From: JACCXE01 sp963718605 | GTDB taxonomy: Bacteria; Actinomycetota; Acidimicrobiia; Acidimicrobiales; JACCXE01 | Direction of reading: 5' to 3' | Assembly (NCBI GenBank): GCA_963718605.1 | Contig: OY970363.1 | Coordinates: 3,038,001 to 3,102,000, forward strand | DNA: 64,000 nucleotides | Shown here: in pieces, positions 42,752-51,465 of the stretch | How positions within the stretch are numbered: the first letter of the stretch is position 1 | Layout of the letters: each line of letters begins with the position of its first letter | Translations under genes and position numbers: made by a program | The notes under the pieces: generated by a model | Databases searched by the model: none | Seen by the model: only the letters and a program-made list of their open reading frames with translations | Told to the model about the DNA's origin: nothing

Positions 42752-44490
42752 TCATCATGGTGATGGCGACCGTCGGTGTCGCGCTCACGATGTTGCTGGG
42801 ATGGGTCGGCCAGGTGAGCCTGGGGCACTTCGCGCTCGTCGGGCTCGGTGCCTTCATGGCGGCCAAGCTCGGCGCACAGCACCGCTCGCTGATCGTTGTG
42901 CTGGTCGTCGCCGGGTTGGTCGGTGCGTTCACGATGGCGGTGGTCGGCCTTCCGGCGCTGCGGCTACGCGGCATGAGCCTCGCGGTCACAACGCTCGGTT
43001 TTGCCGTGGCCGCGCCCGCGTGGTTGTTCTCGCAACACTGGTTCGTGCCCGAGGGTCAGCCGGTGGCCCGCGTGCCCGCGCTTGGGTTGGCCAAGACCGG
43101 CACGCTGCACACCCAACTCGAGGTGTACTACTGCGGCCTCGCGGTGCTGGCGATAGCCGCGATCGCGGCGAGTGCGCTGCAGCGCTCCGGACCGGGTCGG
43201 CTGATCGTCGCCGCCCGCGACAACGATCGGGCGCTGTCGTCGCTCGGCGTAACGCCCGCCACCGTCAAGCTCGCCGCGCTCGCCGTATCCGGTTTCATCG
43301 CCGCCTCGGCCGGAGTCGTGTGGGGCATGGCGTGGCACAACATCTCGTCCGACCTCGTGTCGCCGTCGCAGTCACTCGCCGTGCTGGCGATCCCCGTCGT
43401 CGGCGGGCTCGGGTCCATCGCCGGTGCCATCGCGGGCGCGGTGCTGATTTATGCGCCGGCGTTCTTTCTCGGCCCATCGCTCAGTGGGATCTTCGGCGAC
43501 TTCAGCCAGAACGTCGGCTTTCAGCTTGTGCTCGGTGGGCTCGGGCTGGTGTTCATCCCGCTGGCCTATCCGGCCGGTATCGCCGGTGCGGTGCAGCAAC
43601 AGTGGGAGCGGTTCCTGCGGTCGATGAACCGCGCCGTCGAGCGATGGCGGCCCGACGCCGATGTCGCGCCGCTCGAGGTCACCGACATCCACCTCGACTT
43701 CGGCGGCATCAAAGCGCTGCAGGGCGTGAGCGTTCACGTCGAACGCGGCGAGATCGTCGGACTCATCGGCGCAAACGGCGCTGGCAAGACCACCCTGGTC
43801 AATGTGATCGGGGGCCAGCTCACACCAAGCGACGGCACGGTTGTGGTCGACGGACACGACGTCACCAAATTCGCGCCCGAGATCCGCAGCGCGTACGGCC
43901 TCGGGCGCAGCTATCAAGACGCCCGGCTGTTCCCTGGTCTCACGGTCGGGGAGGTGGTACAGGTTGCGCTGACGCGGGCGCGTCGTGTCGGCATGTTCTC
44001 GGCGATGGTGCGCGCGCCGTGGGCCCGCGCCGTGGAACGCGACAGTCGCGCGCAGGCGATGGCACTGCTCGCGACGATGGGCTTGACGGACTGGGCGGAC
44101 ACGTTGACGTCGGACCTGTCGACGGGGTTGCGGCGCATGACCGACCTCGCCATTCAGATCGCCGCGAAGCCCAAGGTGTTGCTGCTGGACGAGCCCACCG
44201 CGGGCGTCGCCCAGCGCGAGGGCGAGGCGTTCGGCCCGGTGCTGCGGCGTATCTGCGACGAACTCAACTGCAGCATCCTGATCATCGAGCACGACATGCC
44301 GCTGCTCATGGGCTTGTGCGACCGCATCTACGCGATGGAAACGGGGCGCATCCTCGCCGAAGGCAGTCCGGAAGAAGTTCGTAGCAACCCGGCGGTAATC
44401 GCGAGCTACCTCGGTACCGACGTGATCGCGATCGAACGCTCGGGTGCTCGTAGCCGTCCCAAGAAGCGCGCCGCTAAGGCATCACGATGA
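42589..44490 (+). CDS. livM: fused permease and ATP-binding protein LivM-LivG
   Basis: 633 residues from GTG 42589 (GTG 42616 is an alternative; the frame is open far upstream). Residues about 20-335 are a LivM-type permease (VGVALTMLLGWVGQVSLGH, LPALRLRGMSLAVTTLGFA). From about 360 comes a LivG ATPase with Walker A GANGAGKT at 394-401, the signature LSTGLRRMTDLA, and Walker B VLLLDEPTAGV with IIEHDM. The fusion is known in actinobacterial Liv systems. A C-terminal Lys/Arg-rich tail ends the protein. The ribosome binding site is unclear. Confidence 0.85.
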   Translation: MAENRPRTVVPVAVAQRFLVRSHRLVLGTASLVVALVVPLLPYFHPESKRFYLVIIMVMATVGVALTMLLGWVGQVSLGHFALVGLGAFMAAKLGAQHRSLIVVLVVAGLVGAFTMAVVGLPALRLRGMSLAVTTLGFAVAAPAWLFSQHWFVPEGQPVARVPALGLAKTGTLHTQLEVYYCGLAVLAIAAIAASALQRSGPGRLIVAARDNDRALSSLGVTPATVKLAALAVSGFIAASAGVVWGMAWHNISSDLVSPSQSLAVLAIPVVGGLGSIAGAIAGAVLIYAPAFFLGPSLSGIFGDFSQNVGFQLVLGGLGLVFIPLAYPAGIAGAVQQQWERFLRSMNRAVERWRPDADVAPLEVTDIHLDFGGIKALQGVSVHVERGEIVGLIGANGAGKTTLVNVIGGQLTPSDGTVVVDGHDVTKFAPEIRSAYGLGRSYQDARLFPGLTVGEVVQVALTRARRVGMFSAMVRAPWARAVERDSRAQAMALLATMGLTDWADTLTSDLSTGLRRMTDLAIQIAAKPKVLLLDEPTAGVAQREGEAFGPVLRRICDELNCSILIIEHDMPLLMGLCDRIYAMETGRILAEGSPEEVRSNPAVIASYLGTDVIAIERSGARSRPKKRAAKASR

Positions 44491-44926
44491 TCGTGCCGAG
44501 CGTCGAGTGTTGGTCTACGTCACCCGGATGGCGGACGGTACGTATCGCGGACCATGTCGTCGATGCCGGCACCGTCGGCCTCGAGCAGCTCCATGACAGC
44601 CGGCCCCACGCGATGCGGCGATTGGCTACGCCGAGCACCATCGCGCCTCGCATCGCGAATGAGGTTCCGTCTACGTGCGTGCCGTCCCAGCGCCACTCTC
44701 CGAACTCGACACCGTCATGCTCGGCTGAGGTCAACAATTCCGCAGTGAGGTCCGGCACGCCCGCAAACACGGCCGCCCAGGTCGTGCGTACTTGGTCGGC
44801 ACCCTGAAAGGCCCGGGCGGGATGCGCGGGTTGCTCGCTCCGGTAATCGGAGGCGAATAGCGCGACGAACGCCTCGAGATCGTGCGCATTCAAAGCGACG
44901 CTGATCCGCTCCATCACGTCGGTCAT
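44474..44926 (-). CDS. SnoaL-like / NTF2-fold protein with a frameshifted C-terminus
   Basis: 150-residue ORF from ATG 44926. The first 110 residues follow the SnoaL-like pattern (ISVALNAHDLEAFVALFASDYRSEQP, TWAAVFAGVPDL, GEWRWDGTHVDG). After RIAWGRL the frame breaks: the +strand reads CCATGACAGCC at 44591-44601, where one extra T would give YMELLEADGAGIDDMVR and a stop at 44520. In that version the gene would end 29 bp clear of livM-livG, instead of overlapping it by 17 bp. So the last 38 residues are probably wrong. Activity would be lost if the break is real. Confidence 0.75.
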   Translation of the reverse strand: MTDVMERISVALNAHDLEAFVALFASDYRSEQPAHPARAFQGADQVRTTWAAVFAGVPDLTAELLTSAEHDGVEFGEWRWDGTHVDGTSFAMRGAMVLGVANRRIAWGRLSWSCSRPTVPASTTWSAIRTVRHPGDVDQHSTLGTIIVMP

Positions 44927-44937
44927 GTAGACGAATT

Positions 44938-45927
44938 CTACGGCGTGACGACGATCTTGCCCGCGTCGCCGGTCGCGGCGAGGCGGGCAAAACGTTCGGG
45001 CAACGCGTCGAGGGTGACCGTTTCGGTGACGAGACCGTCGGGCGCGAGCGCGCCGCTGGCGAGGGCGTCAATCGTGTCGGTGAAGTCCTCGCGTCCGTAA
45101 TAGATGCTGAAACGAACGTCGAGCTCTTTGTGCAGGCCCCACCACGGAAAGATCGTGTCTTCGGCTAGGCAGATGCCCACCACCGCGACGCGTCCATCGA
45201 TCGCGGCGAGTTGCATCGCCTGGTCGGTCACGCGTGGCTTGCCGCTGCATTCGACGACGAGCGGCGCGCCGTCACCGGCGATCTCGGCGATTTCCTCCGG
45301 CCCGACCGCATCGTCGGCGCCGAGCGAAACGGCCAGTTCTCGGCGCTGGGGGAGCGGGTCGCTGAGCACGATCCGACCAGCTCCCAGCGCACGCGCCCAA
45401 TGGGTGACCGCGAGCCCGATTGGTCCACCGCCCAGCACGATCACCGATTCGCCCGCGACGAGACCGCCGCGACGCAGCGCCCGCCGCGCTACGGCGAACG
45501 GCTCGACCAAGGCGTGGTCTTCGGCCCGCACAGACCCGGGCAGCGCAAACAGCTCCGACGCATTCGCAACGGTGTATTCGGCGAATCCGCCGTTGCGTTG
45601 CATTCCGATGAGTTCGAAGGCGGAGCAGTGATCCTGGCGACCGGCGACGCACCACCGGCACGCGCCGCAGGCCGAGAAGGGCCGCACGGCGACCACGTCG
45701 CCCACCGCGACGCCATCGACGTCATGGCCGAGTTCTTCGATGACACCGGCAATCTCGTGGCCGAGCACGGTGCCGGGCGCGCCCATGTTGCTCGCCACGT
45801 GCAAGTCGCTGCCGCAGACGCCGCAGCCAGTGACGCGCAAGACGACTTCGCCGGATTCGGGTCGCGGATCTGGCAGGTCGACCGCCTCGAGGCGTGGACG
45901 ATCTGCGGTCAGCGCAACGGCTTTCAC
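44938..45927 (-). CDS. zinc-dependent alcohol dehydrogenase (medium-chain dehydrogenase/reductase)
   Basis: 329 residues with catalytic-zinc motifs GCGVCGSDLH and GHEIAG, the four structural-zinc Cys in CGACRWCVAGRQDHC, and the NAD-binding GGGPIGL. It oxidises an alcohol or polyol. ATG 45927 overlaps the cupin stop by 4 bp, making the third gene of the TetR-cupin-ADH minus-strand operon. The substrate is unknown; sorbitol/threonine-type members share this layout. Confidence 0.9.
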   Translation of the reverse strand: MKAVALTADRPRLEAVDLPDPRPESGEVVLRVTGCGVCGSDLHVASNMGAPGTVLGHEIAGVIEELGHDVDGVAVGDVVAVRPFSACGACRWCVAGRQDHCSAFELIGMQRNGGFAEYTVANASELFALPGSVRAEDHALVEPFAVARRALRRGGLVAGESVIVLGGGPIGLAVTHWARALGAGRIVLSDPLPQRRELAVSLGADDAVGPEEIAEIAGDGAPLVVECSGKPRVTDQAMQLAAIDGRVAVVGICLAEDTIFPWWGLHKELDVRFSIYYGREDFTDTIDALASGALAPDGLVTETVTLDALPERFARLAATGDAGKIVVTP

Positions 45928-46406
45928 TCCCCGATGACTATCACGGGCGGATCAGCGATGCCGTGCTGCCTCTCGCAGAAGTAGCGGTAGTAGCTGAGCA
46001 CTGCGGGTGCATCGGTGACGGTGACGACGTTGCCGTTTTCGTCGAGGTCGAGGTTTGCGCCGTAGATCGTGAACCACACGTCGGTGTCCTCGGTGTTGGT
46101 CGGCGGCACGTGCAGCGTGTGCACCGACCCGGCCGGTTCGAACAGGTACGACCCGGCGCGGTTCACGGCGTCGGGGGACTCGAGGTAGTGCCAGCTGCCC
46201 GACAGCGTGAACGCGTAGACGTGTCCCGTGTGTTTGTGGGTGAGCACGGTGATTCCGGCGGGAAAGCGACTGCGCACGACCCACACCCCTTGGGACAGGT
46301 CCACCTGCACGAGTTTCATGCCGATGCCGTCGGGGAACGTGATGAAGGGCAGCGCGTCGTCGGCGCGGTGAATCGCGGTGGGGGCTTCGGGGGCGACTTG
46401 GCTCAT
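45924..46406 (-). CDS. cupin-domain dioxygenase-like protein (2,4'-dihydroxyacetophenone dioxygenase-like)
   Basis: 160 residues. The cupin core has metal-type residues in HKHTGHVYAFTLSGSWHYLE and a second His in VHTLHVP. The sequence pattern resembles the 2,4'-dihydroxyacetophenone dioxygenase family of cupins, which cleave an aryl-ketone C-C bond. ATG 46406 overlaps the TetR stop by 4 bp. If the function holds, the operon could act on a hydroxyketone. Confidence in the fold is high, in the reaction moderate. Confidence 0.8.
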   Translation of the reverse strand: MSQVAPEAPTAIHRADDALPFITFPDGIGMKLVQVDLSQGVWVVRSRFPAGITVLTHKHTGHVYAFTLSGSWHYLESPDAVNRAGSYLFEPAGSVHTLHVPPTNTEDTDVWFTIYGANLDLDENGNVVTVTDAPAVLSYYRYFCERQHGIADPPVIVIGE

Positions 46407-47032
46407 GACTTGACCGTAGAGGCCTTGGCCGCGCTGACGCACAGGTTGACGATGCGCTCGGCTTCTTTGCGGCTCGGTCGCGTGCGGGCCCATAGGTGGT
46501 CCGCGAGCACGCCCATCACGGCGTGCGTGACGAAGGCTGCGTCGAGGTGTGGATCGACGCTGCCGAGCGCGGCCAACGGCTCGTGCAGCAGCGTCGCGAG
46601 CACGCCGCTCGCGGGGTGGCGGCCCGACGCCCGCCCGTCCGCCACACCGCCCGCGTTGAAGAGCACGGCGCGCGTCGTGTCGCCGACGGCGGCATCGGTC
46701 TGCGCCAACACGCCATCGACCCAGCGCCGTACCTTGCCCTGAGGCGTTCGTTCTTTGGCCATCTGATGATCGAGGTAGCTCCGCAGGCGTTCGGTGCCGT
46801 CTTCGAGCAGTGCCGCTACCAGTGCGTCCTTCGAAGGGAAGTGTCGATAGAAGGCGTCGTTGGACAGCCCGGCTGCCGCCACGATGTCGGCTACCCGCGG
46901 GCGCGATTCGGTGCCGCGGCTGCGCATGATGTCGAGCGCGGCGTCCAGCAGCCGGCGGACCTCGTCGGTGTACTCGGCGCTGCGCTGCTCGAGGGTTCGG
47001 TGGGCGACTCGCGTCGCGATGTCTTCAGTCAT
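46403..47032 (-). CDS. TetR-family transcriptional regulator
   Basis: 209 residues from ATG 47032. The HTH (about 20-75) has VADIVAAAGLSNDAFYRHFPSKDALV. The ligand domain ends with an IVNLCVSAAKAS helix. It begins the minus-strand operon TetR-cupin-ADH and is divergent from the acyl-CoA dehydrogenase at 47108. The palindrome TTCTGGTATACAAGAA (47046-47061) lies between, so it probably controls both directions. The longer frame to 47302 runs into the dehydrogenase gene and is not used. Confidence 0.88.
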   Translation of the reverse strand: MTEDIATRVAHRTLEQRSAEYTDEVRRLLDAALDIMRSRGTESRPRVADIVAAAGLSNDAFYRHFPSKDALVAALLEDGTERLRSYLDHQMAKERTPQGKVRRWVDGVLAQTDAAVGDTTRAVLFNAGGVADGRASGRHPASGVLATLLHEPLAALGSVDPHLDAAFVTHAVMGVLADHLWARTRPSRKEAERIVNLCVSAAKASTVKS

Positions 47033-47045
47033 GGCAAGAATTGCG

Positions 47046-47061
47046 TTCTGGTATACAAGAA
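47046..47061. promoter_or_regulatory. operator-like palindrome, TetR/acyl-CoA dehydrogenase promoter
   Basis: TTCTGGTATACAAGAA is a near-perfect inverted repeat: TTCT/AGAA and GTATAC match, with one mismatched pair. It lies 14 bp before the TetR start and 46 bp before the dehydrogenase start, in an AT-rich stretch unusual for this genome. Confidence 0.6.
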
Positions 47062-47107
47062 TCATAATCTGACCGCACAGTTCGGCAGCGACCCAAGGGG
47101 GAAGCGC

Positions 47108-48409
47108 ATGGCGTGGGACTTCGAAACCGATCCCGAGTACCAAGAGAAGCTCGACTGGGTGAACGAGTTCGTCCGCGAGAAAGTCGAGCCGCTCGACTAC
47201 CTCTTCCCGCACGAGCAGTTCGTGCCGCTCAACGACGCCAAGCGCAAGATCATCGACCCGTTGAAAGACGAGGTCCGCGCGCAGGGAATGTGGGCCACGC
47301 ACCTAAGCCCGGAGCTGGGCGGCCAAGGCCACGGCCAACTCAAGCTCGGCCTGCTTAATGAAATCCTCGGCCGCTCGCTCTGGGCGTCGATCGTGTTCGG
47401 CTGCCAAGCCCCCGATACCGGCAACGCCGAGATCATCGCCCACTACGGCACCGATGAGCAGAAGGCCACCTACCTGCAACCGCTGCTCGACGGCGAGATG
47501 TTCTCGAGTTACTCGATGACCGAACCCCACGCCGGCGCGGACCCGACGATGTTCACGACGCGCGCCGTGAAGGACGGCGACGAGTGGGTGATCAACGGCT
47601 GGAAGTACTTCTCGTCCAACGCGAAGACGGCGTCGTTTCTCATCGTGATGGTGGTGACGAATCCCGATGTGAGCGCCTACGCGGGCATGTCGATGTTCCT
47701 GGTGCCCACCGACACTCCGGGCGTGAAGCTTGAGCGCAACGTCGGACTCTGGGGTGAGGCGATGAACGAGGGCTTCCATTCACTCATCCACTACGAAGAC
47801 GTGCGCGTCCCCGCGTCCGCGTTGCTCGGCGGCGAAGGCCAGGCGTTTGCGATCGCGCAGACGCGACTCGGTGGCGGCCGCATCCACCACGCGATGCGCA
47901 CCATCGGCATGGCCCAGAAGGCGCTCGACATGATGTGCGAACGCGCGCTGAGCCGCGAGACGCAGGGCAGCCTGCTCGCCGACAAGCAATTCGTGCAGGG
48001 CTACATCGCCGACTCCTACGCGCAGCTCGTGCAGTTCCGTTTGTTTGTGCTGTACACGGCGTGGGAGATCGACAAATACAACGACTACAAGCGCGTCCGG
48101 AAGGACATCGCCGTAGCCAAGGTGGTGATGCCGACCGTGCTGCACGACATCGCGTGGCGAGCGATGCAGGTCCATGGTGCGCTGGGCACAACCAACGAGA
48201 TGCCGTTCTTCGGCATGATCCACGGCGCGGGAGTGATGGGGTTGGCGGACGGGCCGACCGAGGTGCACAAAATCACCGTCGCCCGCCAAGTTCTTCGCGA
48301 CTACAAGGCGACCGACGGCATGTGGCCTACGGAATGGATCCCCGGCAAGATCGACGCGGCGAAGGCGCAATACGCGGACCTGCTCGAACTCGAGGTCGGC
48401 AACCTGTGA
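47108..48409 (+). CDS. acyl-CoA dehydrogenase, ACAD10/11-like (kinase-paired)
   Basis: 433 residues from ATG 47108 with GGGGGAAG upstream. It has MFSSYSMTEPHAGADP, FSSNAKTA, RLGGGRIHHAMRTIG, MQVHGALG, and the terminal LADGPTEVHKITVAR, where the last block has Asp in the place of the usual catalytic Glu of the EGT motif. These features match the ACAD10/ACAD11 group, whose human members are fused to an APH-like kinase. Its stop overlaps the start of an APH-like kinase gene, just as in bacterial LvaA/LvaC-type 4-hydroxyacyl-CoA pathways. Confidence 0.9.
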   Translation: MAWDFETDPEYQEKLDWVNEFVREKVEPLDYLFPHEQFVPLNDAKRKIIDPLKDEVRAQGMWATHLSPELGGQGHGQLKLGLLNEILGRSLWASIVFGCQAPDTGNAEIIAHYGTDEQKATYLQPLLDGEMFSSYSMTEPHAGADPTMFTTRAVKDGDEWVINGWKYFSSNAKTASFLIVMVVTNPDVSAYAGMSMFLVPTDTPGVKLERNVGLWGEAMNEGFHSLIHYEDVRVPASALLGGEGQAFAIAQTRLGGGRIHHAMRTIGMAQKALDMMCERALSRETQGSLLADKQFVQGYIADSYAQLVQFRLFVLYTAWEIDKYNDYKRVRKDIAVAKVVMPTVLHDIAWRAMQVHGALGTTNEMPFFGMIHGAGVMGLADGPTEVHKITVARQVLRDYKATDGMWPTEWIPGKIDAAKAQYADLLELEVGNL

Positions 48410-49446
48410 TCAACGTTGAGCGCCTCGCGGCCTGGCTCGACGATCAGGGCATCGCTGAGGGCAAACGGATCGACCACAACTTCATCGCGGGCGGATCGCA
48501 GAACGAGATCTACGAAATACGCCGCGGCGACCTGCACGGCGCGTTGCGCATCCCGCCCTCGTCGGCACCCGACAGTCGCGACGAGGGCATCTGGCGCGAG
48601 TGGCGAATCATCGAGGCGCTCGATGGCAGCGACGTGCCGCATACGCCGGCGATCGCGGCGTGCCGCGACCAGTCCGTCCTCGGCCGCGCGTTTTACATCA
48701 TGGGTTTCGTCAAGGGCTGGTCGCCGATGGGCCTCGAAACGCTTCCCGACGGCACGCGACCGTGGCCGGCGCCCTTCGACATTGACCTCGAAGCCCGTCA
48801 AGGTTTGGCCTACCAACTCGTCGAAGGCATTGCGCTGCTCGGCAACGTCGACTGGCAGGCCAAGGGCTTGCAGGACCTCGGGCGTCCCGACGGATTTCAC
48901 GAACGTCAGGTCGAACGCTGGACGGCGTTCCTCGAACGCATCAAGGGCCGCGACCTTCCTGGTTTCGACGAAGCCTCGGCGTGGCTCCGCGCACATCGTC
49001 CGATTGACTTCGTGCCCGGTCTCATGCACGGCGACTACCAGTTCGCCAACGTGATGTACCAAGACGGCGCGCCGGCGCAACTAGCCGCGATCGTCGACTG
49101 GGAGATGGGCACCGTCGGTGATCCGAAGCTCGATCTCGGATGGGTGGTGCAGAGTTGGCCGACCGACATGATGGACACCGCTGCCAGTACATCGGGCTAC
49201 GTCGACATGTACGCGATGCCGACGCGCGACGAAGTGTTGGCGCGCTACTCCGAGGTGTCAGGCCGCCAAGTCGATGACATCGACTATTACGTGATCCTGG
49301 CCAAATGGAAGCTCGCCGTCGTGCTTGAGCAGGGGTTCCAGCGCGCCGGCGACGACGAGAAGCTGAACGCCTTCGGGCCTATCGTGCTCGACCTCATGCG
49401 CGACGCCGCCGACCTGGCCGAGACGTCGGACTACGCGGTCAGCTGA
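48406..49446 (+). CDS. APH-like phosphotransferase (acyl-CoA kinase partner of the dehydrogenase)
   Basis: 346 residues. Protein-kinase-like catalytic loop HGDYQFAN has Asp210 and Asn215; the metal-binding Asp231 sits in IVDWEMGTVGDPKLDL. The GTG start overlaps the dehydrogenase stop by 4 bp, so the two are translationally coupled. In the Lva and ACAD10/11 systems such kinases phosphorylate the hydroxyl of a 4-hydroxyacyl-CoA before the dehydrogenase acts. That role is inferred from gene pairing and family; an antibiotic-modifying function is unlikely. Confidence 0.88.
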   Translation: MINVERLAAWLDDQGIAEGKRIDHNFIAGGSQNEIYEIRRGDLHGALRIPPSSAPDSRDEGIWREWRIIEALDGSDVPHTPAIAACRDQSVLGRAFYIMGFVKGWSPMGLETLPDGTRPWPAPFDIDLEARQGLAYQLVEGIALLGNVDWQAKGLQDLGRPDGFHERQVERWTAFLERIKGRDLPGFDEASAWLRAHRPIDFVPGLMHGDYQFANVMYQDGAPAQLAAIVDWEMGTVGDPKLDLGWVVQSWPTDMMDTAASTSGYVDMYAMPTRDEVLARYSEVSGRQVDDIDYYVILAKWKLAVVLEQGFQRAGDDEKLNAFGPIVLDLMRDAADLAETSDYAVS

Positions 49447-50426
49447 TGCGCGCCGCCGTGTGTCCGGAGTACGGCCCGCCTGAGGTGGTCGAGGTGCGCG
49501 ACGTGGACGCGCCGCTGCTTGGCGCGGGCCAGATTCGGGTTGCTGTGCACGCCGCGTCCGTCAACTTTCCCGACGTGTTGATGGTGGCAGGTGAGTACCA
49601 GATCAAGGTGCCGCCGCCGTTTGTGCCGGGCAGCGAGTTCGCCGGCGAAGTGATCGCCGTGGGTGACAGCGTTAGCGCTTGGCACGTCGGTGACCGCGTG
49701 TTTGCGACAGGTCTCGTTGGTGCGTTCGCGGAGGAGGCGGTGATCGGCGCGGCGTCGGCGACGCGCACACCCGACGGCGTTGACGCGGCGAGCGCCGCCG
49801 CGTTCGGGGTGGCGCACCGCACTGCGTACAACGTGCTGCGCACGATCGCGCGCGTGCAGCCGGGTGAGGAAGTGGTCGTACTGGGCGCCGGCGGCGGGGT
49901 CGGGCTGGCCGCGGTGCAACTCGGTGTCGCGCTCGGTGCGACGATCACCGCGGTGGCGTCGTCGGACGACAAGCTCGCGGTCGCGTCGTCCTACGGCGCG
50001 ACCCGCACGCTCAATCACAAGGGCGACGAACTCCGTCGCGCGTTGAAGGCGGCGCTGCCGGGGGGATCTGATGTCGTCGTGGACCCGGTCGGCGGCGATC
50101 TGTCCGAAGCGGCGCTGCGATCGCTGCGCTTCGGCGGGCGGTTCGTGACCGTCGGCTACGCCGCAGGCACGATCCCGCGCATCCCGCTCAATCTCGTTTT
50201 GCTGAAGGGCATCGAGATACTCGGTTTCGAGTTCCTGAGCTTCGCGGCGAACCGCACCGAAGAGGCGATCCGTAATGACGCCGAAGTGTTGGAACTCCTG
50301 GCCGACGGCGTCGCCGTTCCCCACATCGGCCAACGCTTCGCGCTCGACGACACCGCGGCCGCCCTCCGCTACGTCGCCGACGGCAAGGCCATCGGCAAAG
50401 TCGTCATCGACGTCGTGCCTACGTAG
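49446..50426 (+). CDS. NAD(P)H:quinone oxidoreductase-like medium-chain dehydrogenase (zinc-free)
   Basis: 326 residues, with the MDR fold but no zinc ligands. VPGSEFAGEVIAVGDSV, the GVAHRTAYNVL helix and the NADPH-binding GAGGGVGLAAVQL motif are those of quinone oxidoreductases and enoyl reductases. Its ATG overlaps the kinase stop by one base (TGATG). It completes the dehydrogenase-kinase-reductase operon. Its 3' end overlaps the convergent reductase gene by 8 bp. Confidence 0.9.
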   Translation: MRAAVCPEYGPPEVVEVRDVDAPLLGAGQIRVAVHAASVNFPDVLMVAGEYQIKVPPPFVPGSEFAGEVIAVGDSVSAWHVGDRVFATGLVGAFAEEAVIGAASATRTPDGVDAASAAAFGVAHRTAYNVLRTIARVQPGEEVVVLGAGGGVGLAAVQLGVALGATITAVASSDDKLAVASSYGATRTLNHKGDELRRALKAALPGGSDVVVDPVGGDLSEAALRSLRFGGRFVTVGYAAGTIPRIPLNLVLLKGIEILGFEFLSFAANRTEEAIRNDAEVLELLADGVAVPHIGQRFALDDTAAALRYVADGKAIGKVVIDVVPT

Positions 50427-51465
50427 CGACGAGGTGGCGGGGGAGGGGGAGCGGGAGGTCGGTGTAGGTGACGATGCCGGGCGGCGCGGCCACGACGTAG
50501 GGGATCGCGTTGATTGCGGGCATCGCCGTCATGATCATGCCGAGGACCATGAAGTCGGCGAACGACGTCGCCTGGAAGTCCGGCGGCGGCAGGTACTCGA
50601 GCTTGGCCTTCACGGTCGGACGACCCTCGACCACGATCACGTGGCCTTCCTCGATCTGCCAGTCCGGGTCAAGGGTGGCGCCCTTGCGCCAGCGGACGTT
50701 CAGCTCGATCACCGTGCGATCACCCACGCGACCCTGCCAGCTCGCGGCCACGCCGGCGATGTGGCCCGCCTTGATCGTCCACGAATCCATCACGACGTCC
50801 TCGGTGGTCTGCGCGTACTCCGCCTCGCACACGATGTCGTCGAGTTCGATACCGAGCGCGTCCGCGATCATCGCCACGGCTTCGCCGAACACCGCGGTGC
50901 CCTGCGCGGCCATGCCCGGCAACTCGGGATCGTCGATCGGGCGACCAAAGCCGGCGGGGATCTCCGTCGTCGGCGAGTCATAGAGCGTCGTGTTCGAGGC
51001 CTCGTGAATCGTCAGCTTGTCGATGCGGTCGCAGATGCTGGCAGTCGCGATGCCCATGAGATTCACCCATCCGGGGCTGATGCCGGTGCCGAACATCGAC
51101 ACACCGCCGGTCGCGCACGCTTTCGCGATGCGGTCGCCGTCGGCGCCCAGTCGCTTGCCGTTGATGAAGGCCGCGGTGCTGACCACGTTGATGCCCGCTT
51201 CGAGAATGCGCACGACCTCATCGGTGTCGGGCCACATCGGGTTGTAGACGACCACGTCCGGCTTCAGCGCGAACAGCGCGTCCACGTCGTTCGTCGCAGT
51301 GATGCCAACCGGGTCGGTTCCGCACAACTCGCCGACGTCGACGCCGACCTTGTCGGGCGACCACGCGTAGCAGCCGACCAACTCGAGGTCGGGGTTGGCG
51401 ACGACGGCGCGGACCGAGCGCTTGCCCACGTTGCCCGTGGTCCACTGCACGACGCGCAGCGTCAT
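50419..51465 (-). CDS. dihydrodipicolinate-reductase-like NAD(P)-binding oxidoreductase
   Basis: 348 residues. The N-terminus has the Rossmann pattern VVQWTTGNVGKRSVRA, and VVVYNPMWP and GTGISPGW follow. This matches the DapB-N-like or 2,4-diaminopentanoate-dehydrogenase-like group often annotated as dihydrodipicolinate reductase in mycobacteria. It is not the lysine-pathway DapB by length or motif. The ATG overlaps the SDR stop by 4 bp as the last gene of the P450-SDR-reductase operon. Confidence 0.85.
   Translation of the reverse strand: MTLRVVQWTTGNVGKRSVRAVVANPDLELVGCYAWSPDKVGVDVGELCGTDPVGITATNDVDALFALKPDVVVYNPMWPDTDEVVRILEAGINVVSTAAFINGKRLGADGDRIAKACATGGVSMFGTGISPGWVNLMGIATASICDRIDKLTIHEASNTTLYDSPTTEIPAGFGRPIDDPELPGMAAQGTAVFGEAVAMIADALGIELDDIVCEAEYAQTTEDVVMDSWTIKAGHIAGVAASWQGRVGDRTVIELNVRWRKGATLDPDWQIEEGHVIVVEGRPTVKAKLEYLPPPDFQATSFADFMVLGMIMTAMPAINAIPYVVAAPPGIVTYTDLPLPLPRHLVAT

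Noticed and set aside
42801..44384. 527-residue plus-strand ORF inside livM-livG
   Set aside because: Out-of-frame shadow of the permease/ATPase fusion with an Arg-rich composition.
44927..44941. GTAGA/TCTAC inverted repeat as an operator
   Set aside because: Only 5-bp arms, and it overlaps the stop region of the alcohol dehydrogenase; too weak to support.
48406..49446. Aminoglycoside resistance gene
   Set aside because: The kinase fold fits, but coupling to an ACAD10/11-type dehydrogenase points to acyl-CoA metabolism.
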